Positions 24,716-33,760 of a stretch of DNA of 47,775 bases are shown one piece after another (within the stretch, counting starts at the first letter, position 1; each line of letters begins with the position of its first letter). A program made the translations under genes and the position numbers. Under the pieces are notes generated by a model that saw only the letters and a list, made by a program, of their open reading frames with translations, ran no database searches and was not told where the DNA came from. This DNA comes from Burkholderia sp. H160 (GTDB lineage: Bacteria; Pseudomonadota; Gammaproteobacteria; Burkholderiales; Burkholderiaceae), in NCBI GenBank assembly GCA_000173575.1, contig ABYL01000046.1, forward strand, positions 1-47,775. The letters are read 5' to 3'.

Positions 24716-25240
24716 TCAACCGGCTAACTGTCGTGCGATCTTCTGCACTGACGGTATATCCGGGGCACTGTGCGCTGGCATTTCCCGCGGGCACCACGGG
24801 TATGGCAACGCTTGCACCCATTCGAGAATCAATTGGCTCAATTCGCTCGGCAGGCTTCTCATCTCTTCGATGATGATCTTGAGCTTTGAGATCTTTCCAG
24901 ATCCATCTTGGCAGTGCCATGTGTATCCGCCGAAACCTACCCGGGTGGCGCCTGATTCCTTTTCGGTCATGCATACGAGCCAATCGCAGCGAAATTCGGT
25001 AGCAGCGTCCGGGGGTGCTCCCATGCACACCGTATAGATATTTTCGTAGCGCTGAGCGAACTTACTTACCAAAACCGCCGAAATGTCGTCCAAACCCCTG
25101 ACGGCAGTCGGAAACGATATCTCGTCGGTTCTGACTTCCATCACCAGTTCTGCGTCAGTCGCGAACGCACTGAGCAGCAAATGGGGACGATTTCCGTCTT
25201 TCGCATGGATATAAGTCTCGATCGATTGGCGTAGCGACAT
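24716..25240 (-). CDS. SnoaL-like / NTF2-fold protein
   Basis: 174 residues: an N-terminal helix (S-R-SIETYIHAKDGNRP-LLLSAFATDAELVMEV), an R-GLDDISAVL segment and F-CDWLVCM-EK strands, the cone-shaped NTF2/SnoaL fold. Members include isomerases, hydrolases and non-catalytic proteins. It ends with W-Q-LPYPWCPR and a loose tail. Single gene, no operon partner; function unknown. Confidence 0.75.
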   Translation of the reverse strand: MSLRQSIETYIHAKDGNRPHLLLSAFATDAELVMEVRTDEISFPTAVRGLDDISAVLVSKFAQRYENIYTVCMGAPPDAATEFRCDWLVCMTEKESGATRVGFGGYTWHCQDGSGKISKLKIIIEEMRSLPSELSQLILEWVQALPYPWCPREMPAHSAPDIPSVQKIARQLAG

Positions 25241-25646
25241 AGTCTGGCGTTCGGGAGTCAGTTCGCCACGAGTTTATAGCGCTGATCTGAAGCTGCGACT
25301 GATGCCCCTACGGCGAGACGGACATGCATGCCGGATCACAAATCGTCCGCTGCGTCCAGGGCGCAATTGGCGAGGCGCCGGTTGTAGCAAATACAGGTCA
25401 GCAATCTAGCCATACCTGTCGAGTGTCTGTTCGTGGCCGACCGCTGTGGTCGGCCGAAACCGACCCGTTGGAGTTACTTATACGTCACGCGCGACTGTCC
25501 GCTGCTAACCAGATACCTGACTTCACAGCTTGCCCTGAGTAGCGTAAGTCCGACAGGAGATTCACGCGTTGCATCGCGGATGTTCAATGCCAGGCCGCGG
25601 CGTCGGTTCGCGTCTCAACGCGAACCGGCGCCATGTTTTTCTGCCA
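25241..25646. other. Intergenic stretch with degenerate repeat
   Basis: 406 bp. GCGCGACTGTCCGCTGCTAA at about 25489-25508 resembles GCGCGACTGTCCGATAG at about 12775-12791. No supported gene. Confidence 0.5.
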
Positions 25647-26000
25647 TCACGCGTCGACAATCACTTCGAAACCGCCATAGATTAGCCGCTGGCCGTCAAA
25701 AGGCATCGGATCTTTATCTGGTTGCAGCCGCGGGTCGGCCATTACTGCTTTCATTCCTTCGTCTCGCGACTGATGCGACGGCCAGACAACCCAGGAGAAC
25801 ACCACCGTCTCATCATCCTTGCGCTTGATCGCCATTGGAAACGACGTCACTTTGCCCTCCGGCACGTCATCTCCCCAGCATTCGACCACCTTCAACGCGC
25901 CGTGCTCCTTGAAGACGGCCGCCGCTCTTTCGGCGAACTGTCTGTAAACTTCGCGGTTGGCTGTAGGCACGGGGACAACAAATCCATCGACGTAAGTCAT
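25647..26000 (-). CDS. DUF1428 (YbaA-like) protein
   Basis: 117 residues. The family pattern is clear: M-TYVDGFV-PVPTANRE-Y, G-LKVVECWGDDVPEGKVTSF, then F-WVVWPS and a MPFDGQRLIYGGF end. It belongs to the dimeric alpha-beta barrel superfamily and is related to small NIPSNAP/ABM proteins; biochemical role unknown. The ATG at 26000 has GGAGA seven bases upstream; the frame runs to 26021. A VOC protein gene lies upstream on the same strand about 170 bp away. Confidence 0.9.
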   Translation of the reverse strand: MTYVDGFVVPVPTANREVYRQFAERAAAVFKEHGALKVVECWGDDVPEGKVTSFPMAIKRKDDETVVFSWVVWPSHQSRDEGMKAVMADPRLQPDKDPMPFDGQRLIYGGFEVIVDA

Positions 26001-26172
26001 TCGCAATCTCCTTTTTCCCATACGGACTATAGGTGCGGTGGGCAGCGCATCGCAACACGACCGCCCATACGCACGACGAGCGGGGAGTCAAGAAATCGAC
26101 AATAGTCGATTCCCTTGCACCGATAGCCTGCTTTGACCCTAAGCGGCGCTTTGAGGCATGGCGTCGGCCTGC

Positions 26173-26577
26173 TCACTTAAGCGGTTGCCCAATGCCGAGG
26201 AGGTTGCCCTCGCTATCCCGGAACCAAGCAGCTTTTTCGCCGACCCCACCCTTGGAAGGGTAATTCCCTTCTATATCAGCGATCCCGTTTATCGTTTTGA
26301 GGCCGGGAAGATCGTATTCTTCGAACGCGACTCCACGCTGTCGCAGCTCACTAACGGTTGCCTGGATGTCATCGACCTCCCAGGCCATTTGTGTGTGAGT
26401 ACCTGAGGCCGACCCAGACGACTGAAAGAGTGTGAAGTAGCCCCTGCCGCATTTGTAGCGGAGGCCACCAGCCCGTTCTTCCACCGGCTCAAGGCCGAGC
26501 TTGCTCGAGTAGAAAGATCTTGCGCGAGCAAGGTCTTGCGCTGGGATCCGAGTTGCGACGTCGCTGTCTTGAAGCAT
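26173..26577 (-). CDS. VOC-family (glyoxalase/dioxygenase superfamily) protein
   Basis: 134 residues: R-PAQDL-RARSFYSSKLGLEPVEE, G-LRYKCG-GYFTLFQ, W-VDDI-A-V-ELR-RGV-FEEYD and F-DSEGNLLGIGQP. These are the two beta-alpha-beta-beta-beta halves of a vicinal-oxygen-chelate fold. The ATG at 26577 has GAGGT upstream; the frame extends to 26634. Members bind metals or drugs (for example bleomycin or fosfomycin resistance proteins); the substrate cannot be told here. Confidence 0.88.
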   Translation of the reverse strand: MLQDSDVATRIPAQDLARARSFYSSKLGLEPVEERAGGLRYKCGRGYFTLFQSSGSASGTHTQMAWEVDDIQATVSELRQRGVAFEEYDLPGLKTINGIADIEGNYPSKGGVGEKAAWFRDSEGNLLGIGQPLK

Positions 26578-27339
26578 GGAATACCTCTTGAGGTCAAGAA
26601 AGCCCAAAGACTTTGTTCGCTCCGTGTCGCGCAACGCTTCCGCTTTGCGGCCACGGAGTTTCTCTTCAGGAACCAGTTAGTCAGACGGGAACGCACTCAT
26701 CGCCTTGATCTATCGTAGACTGCGGTACACAAAACAGTTGACCCCCGAATCCGCTTGGCGTCGGGCCACCCGCCGTTTCTAGGCGACGCGATTTGGAAGT
26801 ACACGTGTACCCGACCTTGTTCGATGAAATCGAACCTTCCTTTGAATCACGTTGAACGACATTCGGTACCACGTGGTCCACAATCATGAACATGGTTCCG
26901 AACCGAGGCTCAAGTGTTCGAGGACGCGCCACGCCTTGTGCGCCCGGGAGTGAGTCAGCGACGGGTCGTCAGTCGCCGCGCCTCGAAGGTCCGCTCGCCG
27001 CGAGCAAGCGGACGCTCGCGACCTGACCGGGAAGGACCGTTCCTGGCCGCAGCCCCTTACCGCGCGAGCGGTTTCGTTCTTCGGGTCGTAAGAGACACTC
27101 AGAGAAACGTCACACCAGAGCTAAAAGACACCGCCACCAACCGCCAGCTTTGCCACGTTGGACGCGCTTAGCATCATGGTCCGTTGATGGTCTGTTACCC
27201 CGTCGGTCGGGAGCGCGACCCATCTCGCGGTTGCCCATGCATCGGATGAAAGCCGCTTACCGCTCGGACCATGCGTTCACGGGCCGAGTCAATAGGGAAA
27301 GTCGACTGGTATGCGATGGGTCAGATAAGCAATTTGTCG
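26578..27339. other. Long gene-poor stretch
   Basis: 762 bp. All frames look non-coding. The sequence is a patchwork of lower- and higher-GC pieces, with no terminal repeats or transposase similarity that I can see. It may contain decayed insertion sequence or repeat DNA. Confidence 0.45.
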
Positions 27340-28371
27340 TCACTCACCGTGACGGCTGCCCTTGCGATAGTCAGAAGGACTGCTGCCGGTCCAATGCTTG
27401 AATGCGCGGCAGAAACCGGTGGCGTCGGAAAAGCCGAGATCAAACGCCAGCACTGCCACGCTCGTATTCGAGTTTGTCAGCCGATGGACCGCAATATCTC
27501 GTCGCAGTCCGTCTTTCACCAACTGAAAATGCGTTCCTTCTTCCGCAAATCTACGGTTGAGCGTGCGTACAGACGTGTGAAATGCCAGCGCTAGATCCTG
27601 TATTGTGACCGGCTGCCCAATATTCTGTTCAAGATACTCGCGCGTTTTAGCCACAATGGAACCATGATGAAATGCGGTGAATGTCCAGTCTCCAGGCGCA
27701 CGCCTCAGAAATTCCCATAGTTCGTGCTTCTCGCGTTTGAACACCTCCGCACAATCCTGGTACAAGAAATGGATGCTCGTCATCCGTGAATCAAAGTGGA
27801 CTGCGCCGGGGTACAAGAACGCGTAGTCCTCTACATGCCTGGGCCTTGCAAAGCTGAACTCGACCCGGTTCAGGGTGATCTCCCTCCCAAGCAGCCATGA
27901 TGCAATGCCGTGAACCAGCTTCATCATCAACTCGTGTCCAAGTGGCGTAACCGGCGTGCCAGACGTTCTTTCCACTAGTGCTATCCGCACCAGATCATTC
28001 TTCGTTGAAATCTGCAGTCGGTAGTCGTCCAGCAGCAAATTCCAGAAGCGAACAAAACGATTGAACGCGACCAACACGGTAGGCGCGTCCAGCAAGCTGA
28101 GCATAAGGTATTTCAGCGTGCCACTTCGGATGGGCCTGGACCATAGGCCCAGCATCTCATCATCAAGTGTTGCCGCGACCGTTCTGTACAGCGCGACGTA
28201 TTGCTCGCGTGTCATTCGCGCGTCAGGCTGATTGAGTAGGGACTGCGGAATAGCGGCACTCGCGAGGACTTGTGCCGCCACAACTTCTCCGTGACGGGTG
28301 CGAATGAAGCGCAGCATCCCGTGCAAGAAGTGCGCCGAAAGAGTGAGTGGGCTTTGCCGGGACAGGTCCAT
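27340..28371 (-). CDS. AraC-family transcriptional regulator (OruR/ArgR-type N-terminal domain)
   Basis: 343 residues from an ATG at 28371; a GTG seven codons upstream is the alternative and neither has a strong ribosome site. Residues about 15-210 match the arabinose-binding-like domain of the OruR/MmsR-type group (L-R-MTREQYVALYR, ELMM-LVHGIASWLLGRE). The last 100 residues hold two helix-turn-helix motifs (IQDLALAFHTSVRTLNRRF and V-VLAFDLGFSDATGFCRAFK). It is divergent from a FabF-like synthase gene 178 bp away, its likely target. Confidence 0.92.
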   Translation of the reverse strand: MDLSRQSPLTLSAHFLHGMLRFIRTRHGEVVAAQVLASAAIPQSLLNQPDARMTREQYVALYRTVAATLDDEMLGLWSRPIRSGTLKYLMLSLLDAPTVLVAFNRFVRFWNLLLDDYRLQISTKNDLVRIALVERTSGTPVTPLGHELMMKLVHGIASWLLGREITLNRVEFSFARPRHVEDYAFLYPGAVHFDSRMTSIHFLYQDCAEVFKREKHELWEFLRRAPGDWTFTAFHHGSIVAKTREYLEQNIGQPVTIQDLALAFHTSVRTLNRRFAEEGTHFQLVKDGLRRDIAVHRLTNSNTSVAVLAFDLGFSDATGFCRAFKHWTGSSPSDYRKGSRHGE

Positions 28372-28549
28372 GGTCCGTTCATTATGGCGCACTTTGCATA
28401 TTGATTGGCGCGATGCGTCAATTCCCCACGCGCAGCCTGCCTATACTTGCGGCTTACTTCTGCGGCGTTTGAAGTTTGCGCAGCTACAGCATGGCGTATT
28501 GTGCCAATCGCTTGCTGCATATCTTCAGCAATCAAAAGGGGAGCACGGT

Positions 28550-29818
28550 TTGAGTACGAGACGTATTGTCGTGACCGGCATGGGCTTGGTGTCGCCGTTA
28601 GGATGTGACGTTGAATCGGTATGGAAGCGACTCTTGAATGGTCATTCAGGCCTGACGGGTCTGCCAGACGATGTCACGGAAGGGATTGCATCGAAGGTCG
28701 GTGGCGTCGTGCCACCATTGACGTCGGACTGCCCTTGGGGATTCGACCCAGCCCTGGCAGTAGAACCCAAGGACCAGAAGAAGATGGACCGGTTCAGCCT
28801 GTTTGCGCTGGCCGCAGCGCAAGAGGCTTTGAATCAATCCTGCTGGCGGCCTGAAACTGAAACCGCTCGCCAAAGGACCGCAACCGTTGTGGCGTCTGGC
28901 GTAGGCGGTTTCGGCGCAATCGTGGAAGCCGTTAGAACCACAGATAACCGCGGGCCACGGCGGCTTTCTCCTTTCACCGTTCCCAGTTTCCTCGCCAATA
29001 TGGCCGCTGGCCACGTCTCCATCCGCCACGGCTTTCGTGGTCCCCTGGGCGCACCGATTACTGCATGCGCTGCCAGTGCACAGGCCATCGGCGATGCAGC
29101 ACGCCTGATTCGCGCAGGCGAAGCGGATATTGCCGTGTGTGGCGGCGCCGAGGCCTGCATTGATCGCGTCAGCTTGGGATCTTTCGCCGCCGCAAGAACG
29201 ATGTCCACGAGATTTAATGACCGTCCCGCGTGCGCATCCCGCCCGTTCGATACTGAACGAGATGGCTTTGTCATGGGGGAAGGCGCCGGTATGCTCGTCA
29301 TTGAAGAACTGGAGCACGCATTGCGACGGGGCGCCACACCGATTGCGGAACTGGTCGGTTATGGCACGAGCGCCGACGCGCACCATATGACGTCCCCGCC
29401 CGAAGACGGCGCAGGCGGACGACGAGCGATGGAGCTGGCAATCCAGCAGGCGAATCTCGCACCTGAGGAGATTGGGCATTTGAACGCCCATGCGACATCC
29501 ACGCCGGTAGGTGACATCAGCGAACTGGCTGCCATTAAAGCCATATTTGGAATGGGTCGCGGTCCCGCTTTATCAGCCACCAAGTCCTCGACAGGACATT
29601 TGCTTGGGGCGGCCGGTGGCGTGGAAGCAATTTTCACTATCCTTGCACTGCGCGACCAGATTGCGCCTCCCACCCTCAACCTGACGCTGCCGGATCCGGT
29701 AGCGGAAGGCGTCGACATCGTCAGCGGATCGGCTCGCAAAATCTCGACGGAATATGCGATCTCCAATGGCTTTGGTTTTGGGGGCGTCAACGCCAGCCTG
29801 GTATTCCGCCGACTTTGA
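28550..29818 (+). CDS. Beta-ketoacyl-ACP synthase II (FabF-like)
   Basis: 422 residues from a TTG start with AGGGGAG eight bases upstream. Family members begin at this point (S-RRIVVTGMGLVSPLG). The condensing triad is complete: Cys in TACAASAQA, His in NAHATSTPVGD and His in SSTGHLLGA. It elongates acyl-ACP with malonyl-ACP. It stands alone, without acpP or fabG, so it is probably not the housekeeping copy and serves a special lipid or secondary product (inference). AraC faces it across 178 bp. The frame extends upstream to 28298 through non-coding DNA. Confidence 0.92.
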   Translation: MSTRRIVVTGMGLVSPLGCDVESVWKRLLNGHSGLTGLPDDVTEGIASKVGGVVPPLTSDCPWGFDPALAVEPKDQKKMDRFSLFALAAAQEALNQSCWRPETETARQRTATVVASGVGGFGAIVEAVRTTDNRGPRRLSPFTVPSFLANMAAGHVSIRHGFRGPLGAPITACAASAQAIGDAARLIRAGEADIAVCGGAEACIDRVSLGSFAAARTMSTRFNDRPACASRPFDTERDGFVMGEGAGMLVIEELEHALRRGATPIAELVGYGTSADAHHMTSPPEDGAGGRRAMELAIQQANLAPEEIGHLNAHATSTPVGDISELAAIKAIFGMGRGPALSATKSSTGHLLGAAGGVEAIFTILALRDQIAPPTLNLTLPDPVAEGVDIVSGSARKISTEYAISNGFGFGGVNASLVFRRL

Positions 29819-30188
29819 TCGTGGTTGCGATCTGAACGAAGACGTCGATCGCAGGCCTCGGCGCCATTGGCCGATTCAGCAAGGGACCCCTGTCTGTAGG
29901 GGTATCGCGTGCCCATCCACGTTCGCCAATGAATGTTCGATCACTTCGCGAGCGTCGCCGTCGGGGCGAAGGTCCGTTGTCTGGGCGGAATCGACGCTCG
30001 AATGTCCGTCTGAGAGTTCGATCGGACGACCGCTTGTGACCGTACTGAGTCCCACGGCCTGCGACGTCGGATCCCCTCGCGCGTCTCGCTCCATGCAGAA
30101 GGAATAGCCCCTTGAGTCATTCACCGATAACGACGAACCTAAACGAAGACCGGACTTGTGGGTCTATCGTCTTTTGCTGAAAGGGAGC
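29819..30188. other. Intergenic stretch
   Basis: 370 bp after the FabF-like gene. No terminator with a T-run and no gene supported. The promoter of the BON-domain gene must lie in its last part. Confidence 0.45.
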
Positions 30189-30563
30189 ATGAATGTGAGT
30201 GGTGCAAGCGTCAAAATCTGCGCGATCCTGATTATGGTCCCCATGAGTTGTGGCTCGATCCAGGCTGGCGCGCACACGGGTGAGAACACGGGTGCTGGCG
30301 CGACAGCGCATCGGGTGGCGGACTCGACGTCGCGGCTTCAGAATAGGCCGGATAGTGCCGTGAGTCGTGACGTCCGCAACGCCCTTAGGCGGGCACCGAG
30401 CCTGGATGCTTCAGGGATTCGGGTCAGGGCGCGCCTCGGCGTCGTGACGCTGACGGGATGGGTGCCTGAGCACAGGCAGATCGCGCTCGCCGGCAACACG
30501 GCAAGATCGGTGCGTGGAGTCAGATCGGTGACGAATCAGTTGACCTTGCGGAACAGCCGGTAG
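30189..30563 (+). CDS. Periplasmic BON-domain protein
   Basis: 124 residues. A hydrophobic export signal covers about 7-30. The mature part has one BON domain (about 55-120): D-AVSRDVRNALRRAPSLDASGIRVRARLGVVTLTGWV, then R-IALAGNTARSV-GV-SVTNQL. BON domains bind membranes or help envelope stress tolerance (OsmY type); a single copy is shorter than OsmY. The start has AGGGAG very close, so a downstream GTG at codon 3 is possible. Monocistronic. Confidence 0.88.
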   Translation: MNVSGASVKICAILIMVPMSCGSIQAGAHTGENTGAGATAHRVADSTSRLQNRPDSAVSRDVRNALRRAPSLDASGIRVRARLGVVTLTGWVPEHRQIALAGNTARSVRGVRSVTNQLTLRNSR

Positions 30564-30807
30564 CCAGCGATTCGCGAAAATGAAGTGAGTACATCACGGG
30601 TAGGCCACGCGATGAACGCCACATAGCTTCACTGACCGGCAGGCGCTTGGCGTCTGCAGAAGACAAGCCTTAGGACGGCGTCGCTAAGCGACCGGAGCGT
30701 TCCTGCCGTTCGGGCGCACGCAACCGGTACGGCCGCTTGCAAAGCGCAACGGCCACCCATCCGTCGAGCGGGTGGCAAGTAGTTGGTACAAGTGGACTTC
30801 TTGCGTC

Positions 30808-32040
30808 TCAGGCGTGAAGCCTTCGTTCGTCGTGGAGTGTCATCGTGAGTACCATTGCCACGCATGCAAGTGTCGACGCGACGATAAAGACATCCTTAAG
30901 CGATCCATACCAGCTTGGGATATATCCTCCGATGACGTTACCCAATGTCGTACCGAGACCCAGAAAGACGTTGGCAACAGCAAACACCGTAGTCACCGAG
31001 CGAGGGTCGACAGTCTTGCTGATATAGGCGGGGATCAGGCCGTAGACTGCATAGAAAGACAAGCCGAAACAGATGGCGGCCGCTTGCAGTTGCCAGATTT
31101 CGGAATGAAAAGCGACCAGGAGCGCGGAACAGGCTAGCACCGCATAGGATAGCGCGAGGGCGATCCGCACGCCGGCCTTGTCCGCAGCCATGCCCGCCAC
31201 AAATCCGCTGAAAAGCCCTACTACACCGATAGTCGACCAAAGCTGCCCGATTGTTTCCAGCGAATGCCCCCGTTCAGCAGCCAGAAAGCTTGATAGGAAA
31301 TTCTGCCACGGCCCGCAGGCCATTCCGGCCAATGCCAGCAACGTCCAGACCGTCAGATTGCGACCCGTCACTAGCCGCCGCCGCCCGCCAGACGCGCGGC
31401 TGTTCTCCGCTCTCTTCGGTACCTCGTGGTCGAATACCTGTGATGCCAGCAAGCGGAGAGCGATAAAACCGAAAAGCATGATTGCGAGCGATGTCGCGCC
31501 CGCCGCAATCCAGATCTTGCGCCAGCCATGGCCCGACAGAAGCCACGACACCAGAACGCCATTTGCGACTTGTCCATAGGCCGTCCCGCTGGATATAAGG
31601 CCGTTGACGCGGGATCGGTAGCAGAGCGGGACACTTTCCGAGATTACGCCGACAGTCGGTATTATCATGAAAGCCGCTGTCGCACCGAGACCAGCGAGAA
31701 CGAGCCCGGTCTGCCCGATACTGTGGACCCCTGCAAAGAGTAGTAGCAGCAAGCTTGCTGCAGCGACGGCACCCACGATCACTTGAGCCCCGCCGAAGCG
31801 GCTTGTAAGCAGCGGACAAAGCAGGGCCGCGACGAGGTACGCAGTTTGTGCACCACCTGTCACGATTCCAATCGCCGCAAATTCGAACCCGAGACGCTCG
31901 CGCATCACCGGCACGACCAAGGCAAAAAGATAGAGCCCGAAGCCGAACACGACCGCCACGAAGAGAGTGAAGACGGCGGCAATACTGACCGTGCGCCTGA
32001 TGGACTGAACTCTTGTGGAACCGATTGCGGTCGTCGCCAT
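30808..32040 (-). CDS. MFS transporter
   Basis: 410 residues with twelve hydrophobic helices and a central basic loop (about 205-225, K-AENSRASGGRRR) between helices 6 and 7, the standard major-facilitator layout. N-terminal half: G-YLFALVVPVMRERLGF. It is divergent from an ArsR-type repressor across 76 bp containing a perfect palindrome, so expression is probably ligand-induced. It could be an efflux pump or an organic acid importer; the sequence does not decide. Confidence 0.9.
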   Translation of the reverse strand: MATTAIGSTRVQSIRRTVSIAAVFTLFVAVVFGFGLYLFALVVPVMRERLGFEFAAIGIVTGGAQTAYLVAALLCPLLTSRFGGAQVIVGAVAAASLLLLLFAGVHSIGQTGLVLAGLGATAAFMIIPTVGVISESVPLCYRSRVNGLISSGTAYGQVANGVLVSWLLSGHGWRKIWIAAGATSLAIMLFGFIALRLLASQVFDHEVPKRAENSRASGGRRRLVTGRNLTVWTLLALAGMACGPWQNFLSSFLAAERGHSLETIGQLWSTIGVVGLFSGFVAGMAADKAGVRIALALSYAVLACSALLVAFHSEIWQLQAAAICFGLSFYAVYGLIPAYISKTVDPRSVTTVFAVANVFLGLGTTLGNVIGGYIPSWYGSLKDVFIVASTLACVAMVLTMTLHDERRLHA

Positions 32041-32062
32041 GGCAACACCTATATCGAGAAAA

Positions 32063-32074
32063 ATCTATATAGAT
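32063..32074. promoter_or_regulatory. Operator palindrome between MFS and ArsR genes
   Basis: ATCTATATAGAT, a perfect 12-bp palindrome 22 bp before the MFS start. It lies just upstream of a possible -10 (TACAAT, 32079-32084) for the arsR-type gene. The position fits repression of both genes by the ArsR-like protein. Confidence 0.6.
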
Positions 32075-32116
32075 AGAGTACAATATAGATGCCTCGCGTC
32101 AAGGACATTCTGAGTC

Positions 32117-32455
32117 ATGCGGAAATTGGACAACCTGTACGAGAGCCGGCTGCAGGAGGCGCTGCATGCGCTTTCAAACCGCCACCGGCTAACGATACTG
32201 ATCTGGCTAACCGAGCCAGAGAAACATTTCCCGGCACAGCGGGACGCTGATCTCGTGAAGGACGGGGTCTGCGTCGGGTTCATCACCGAGAAGATCGGCC
32301 TGAGCCAGCCTACGGTAACCACTCATATGCAAGCGCTGGCGAAGGCCGAGCTAGTTACCTCGAAGAAGATCAAAAACTGGGTGTACTACAAACCAAATGG
32401 CCCCATGATCGACCGCTTGCTCAGCGATATGGATCGCGCTCTGCGTCGTACCTGA
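32117..32455 (+). CDS. ArsR-family winged-helix repressor
   Basis: 112 residues. The helix-turn-helix lies at about 50-75 (G-FITEKIGLSQPTVTTHMQALAKAELV), preceded by the typical ALSNRHRLTILIWL helix. Cysteine use is minimal (one, in the D-GVCVGF loop) and the metal-binding ELCVCDL motif is absent, so this is a non-metal-sensing ArsR relative. An extra loop (about 32-50) is unusual for the family. It faces the MFS gene and probably represses it. Confidence 0.88.
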   Translation: MRKLDNLYESRLQEALHALSNRHRLTILIWLTEPEKHFPAQRDADLVKDGVCVGFITEKIGLSQPTVTTHMQALAKAELVTSKKIKNWVYYKPNGPMIDRLLSDMDRALRRT

Positions 32456-32768
32456 CCGATTCAACTGGGACATGGCAATTGAACACAAGCCCCGGCGCGA
32501 GCCTTCGCTCAAACGCTTGGGGAAGTCTCTTGTTGAACGTCGAACCGACGTTCCAACGACCAGAAGCAACGAATGGCGATTGACTGTTCATGGCCGGCTA
32601 GCGCCCAACGACCGAGCGCGACGATCGTCCCGGCGGGCGCGCGATGCAACAGGCACAACACGACCCTGAAGAGTCGTTCGAGGTCGCACCGCTGACGTCC
32701 GGCTTTAGCGCCCAACCGGACGTTCAGAATATGAACACAGATTGATGAACCGCCCTGCAGCGCGTGGG
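32456..32768. other. Intergenic stretch with degenerate repeat
   Basis: 313 bp without a gene. CGACCCTGAAGAGTCG (about 32660) and CGACCGAGCGCGACGATCGTC (about 32609), the latter nearly the same as at 23872, belong to the dispersed intergenic repeat. Confidence 0.5.
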
Positions 32769-33647
32769 TCAATCCTTCGCCCACGCAGCGGCCATGGCAA
32801 CCGCAAAATCGCGGTAAGACCTGGGCGGGCGTCCCAGTAGGGTCGACAAGCGCCCGATCTGTTCGGTCGAAGCCACGGCACCGTCTTGCTGGTATCGCTG
32901 CATCATCAAGCGCATGTCATACGCCAGCCACGCCGGCGCGACTGACTTCAAACGCTGCTCGAGAATATCGAGATCGTCACCGCCATGGCGAACAGGGCGT
33001 CCGAGTGCATCCGCCCAGATACGGACAATGGATTCCGCCGTCAGCGCGTCCGGGCCGACCAGTTCGTACGTTTCTCGCGGTAGCGGGCTGGCAGCGAGCT
33101 CGCGCCGCAGCAACTCTTTGGCTGTTGCCTCTCCGATATCGCGAACGTCCACCATGGAAATGCCCTTCTCGCCAATCGGCATCCCATAGATGCCGTGCTT
33201 CAGCAACGCATCTTTCTGCCGCACATCGTTCTGAATGAAGTACGCGGGACGAAGCACAGTCGCCGGCATGTCGCACTGCTCGATCATGCGCTCGACTGCG
33301 TGCTTGCCCGTGAAGTGTGGCACGTCGACAAACTCTGCGCCCTTGAATACGGACAGATACACCACGCCATTCACATGCGACTCTCGCGCGATGCTCAAGG
33401 CCTGCAGCGCCTGAGTCAGTTCGTCTGCGGCGTTTGGCGCCAGCAGGAACAACGTGCTGATGCCCTTCATGGCTTGCCGTACCGAATCCGCATCGGACAA
33501 GTCGCCTTTGATTGCCCTGATGCCGTCAGCAAATTGGGCTTTCTGGGGCGAACGCGTCAGGGCGTGCACCTGAACTCCACGGCCTTGCAGGTGTTCAAGA
33601 ACTTGCTTACCCACTGTGCCCGTACTTCCAGTAACAAGAATTGTCAT
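32769..33647 (-). CDS. NmrA-like NAD(P)-binding protein
   Basis: 292 residues: T-LVTGSTGTVGKQVLEHL is the Rossmann glycine motif (residues about 5-20). An R-V-ALTRSP-KA segment follows for NADP, and R-PAYFIQN lies near 145. NmrA-like proteins are redox sensors or reductases and lack the SDR catalytic YxxxK. The ATG at 33647 begins directly at the first strand; the frame runs to 33737. It is divergent from a LysR gene, which is its likely regulator. Confidence 0.88.
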   Translation of the reverse strand: MTILVTGSTGTVGKQVLEHLQGRGVQVHALTRSPQKAQFADGIRAIKGDLSDADSVRQAMKGISTLFLLAPNAADELTQALQALSIARESHVNGVVYLSVFKGAEFVDVPHFTGKHAVERMIEQCDMPATVLRPAYFIQNDVRQKDALLKHGIYGMPIGEKGISMVDVRDIGEATAKELLRRELAASPLPRETYELVGPDALTAESIVRIWADALGRPVRHGGDDLDILEQRLKSVAPAWLAYDMRLMMQRYQQDGAVASTEQIGRLSTLLGRPPRSYRDFAVAMAAAWAKD

Positions 33648-33695
33648 GACTGTCTCTCTAATGAAAGGCCCAAAGCGGCCCGATGAAGACAGGTT

Positions 33696-33708
33696 ATTCG
33701 TTCCGAAT
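33696..33708. promoter_or_regulatory. Inverted repeat between NmrA-like and LysR genes
   Basis: ATTCG-TTC-CGAAT, 5-bp arms, 49 bp before the NmrA-like start and 52 bp before the LysR start. It is a candidate LysR binding site. Confidence 0.4.
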
Positions 33709-33760
33709 TTGAGTCGATAGATATAGAATCGAAACACCTCGTCTCAAAAATAGAACTTTC

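Noticed and set aside
26681-26932. 83-codon - strand frame with a somewhat protein-like sequence
   Set aside because: No recognised motif, ribosome site or partner; left as part of a gene-poor stretch.
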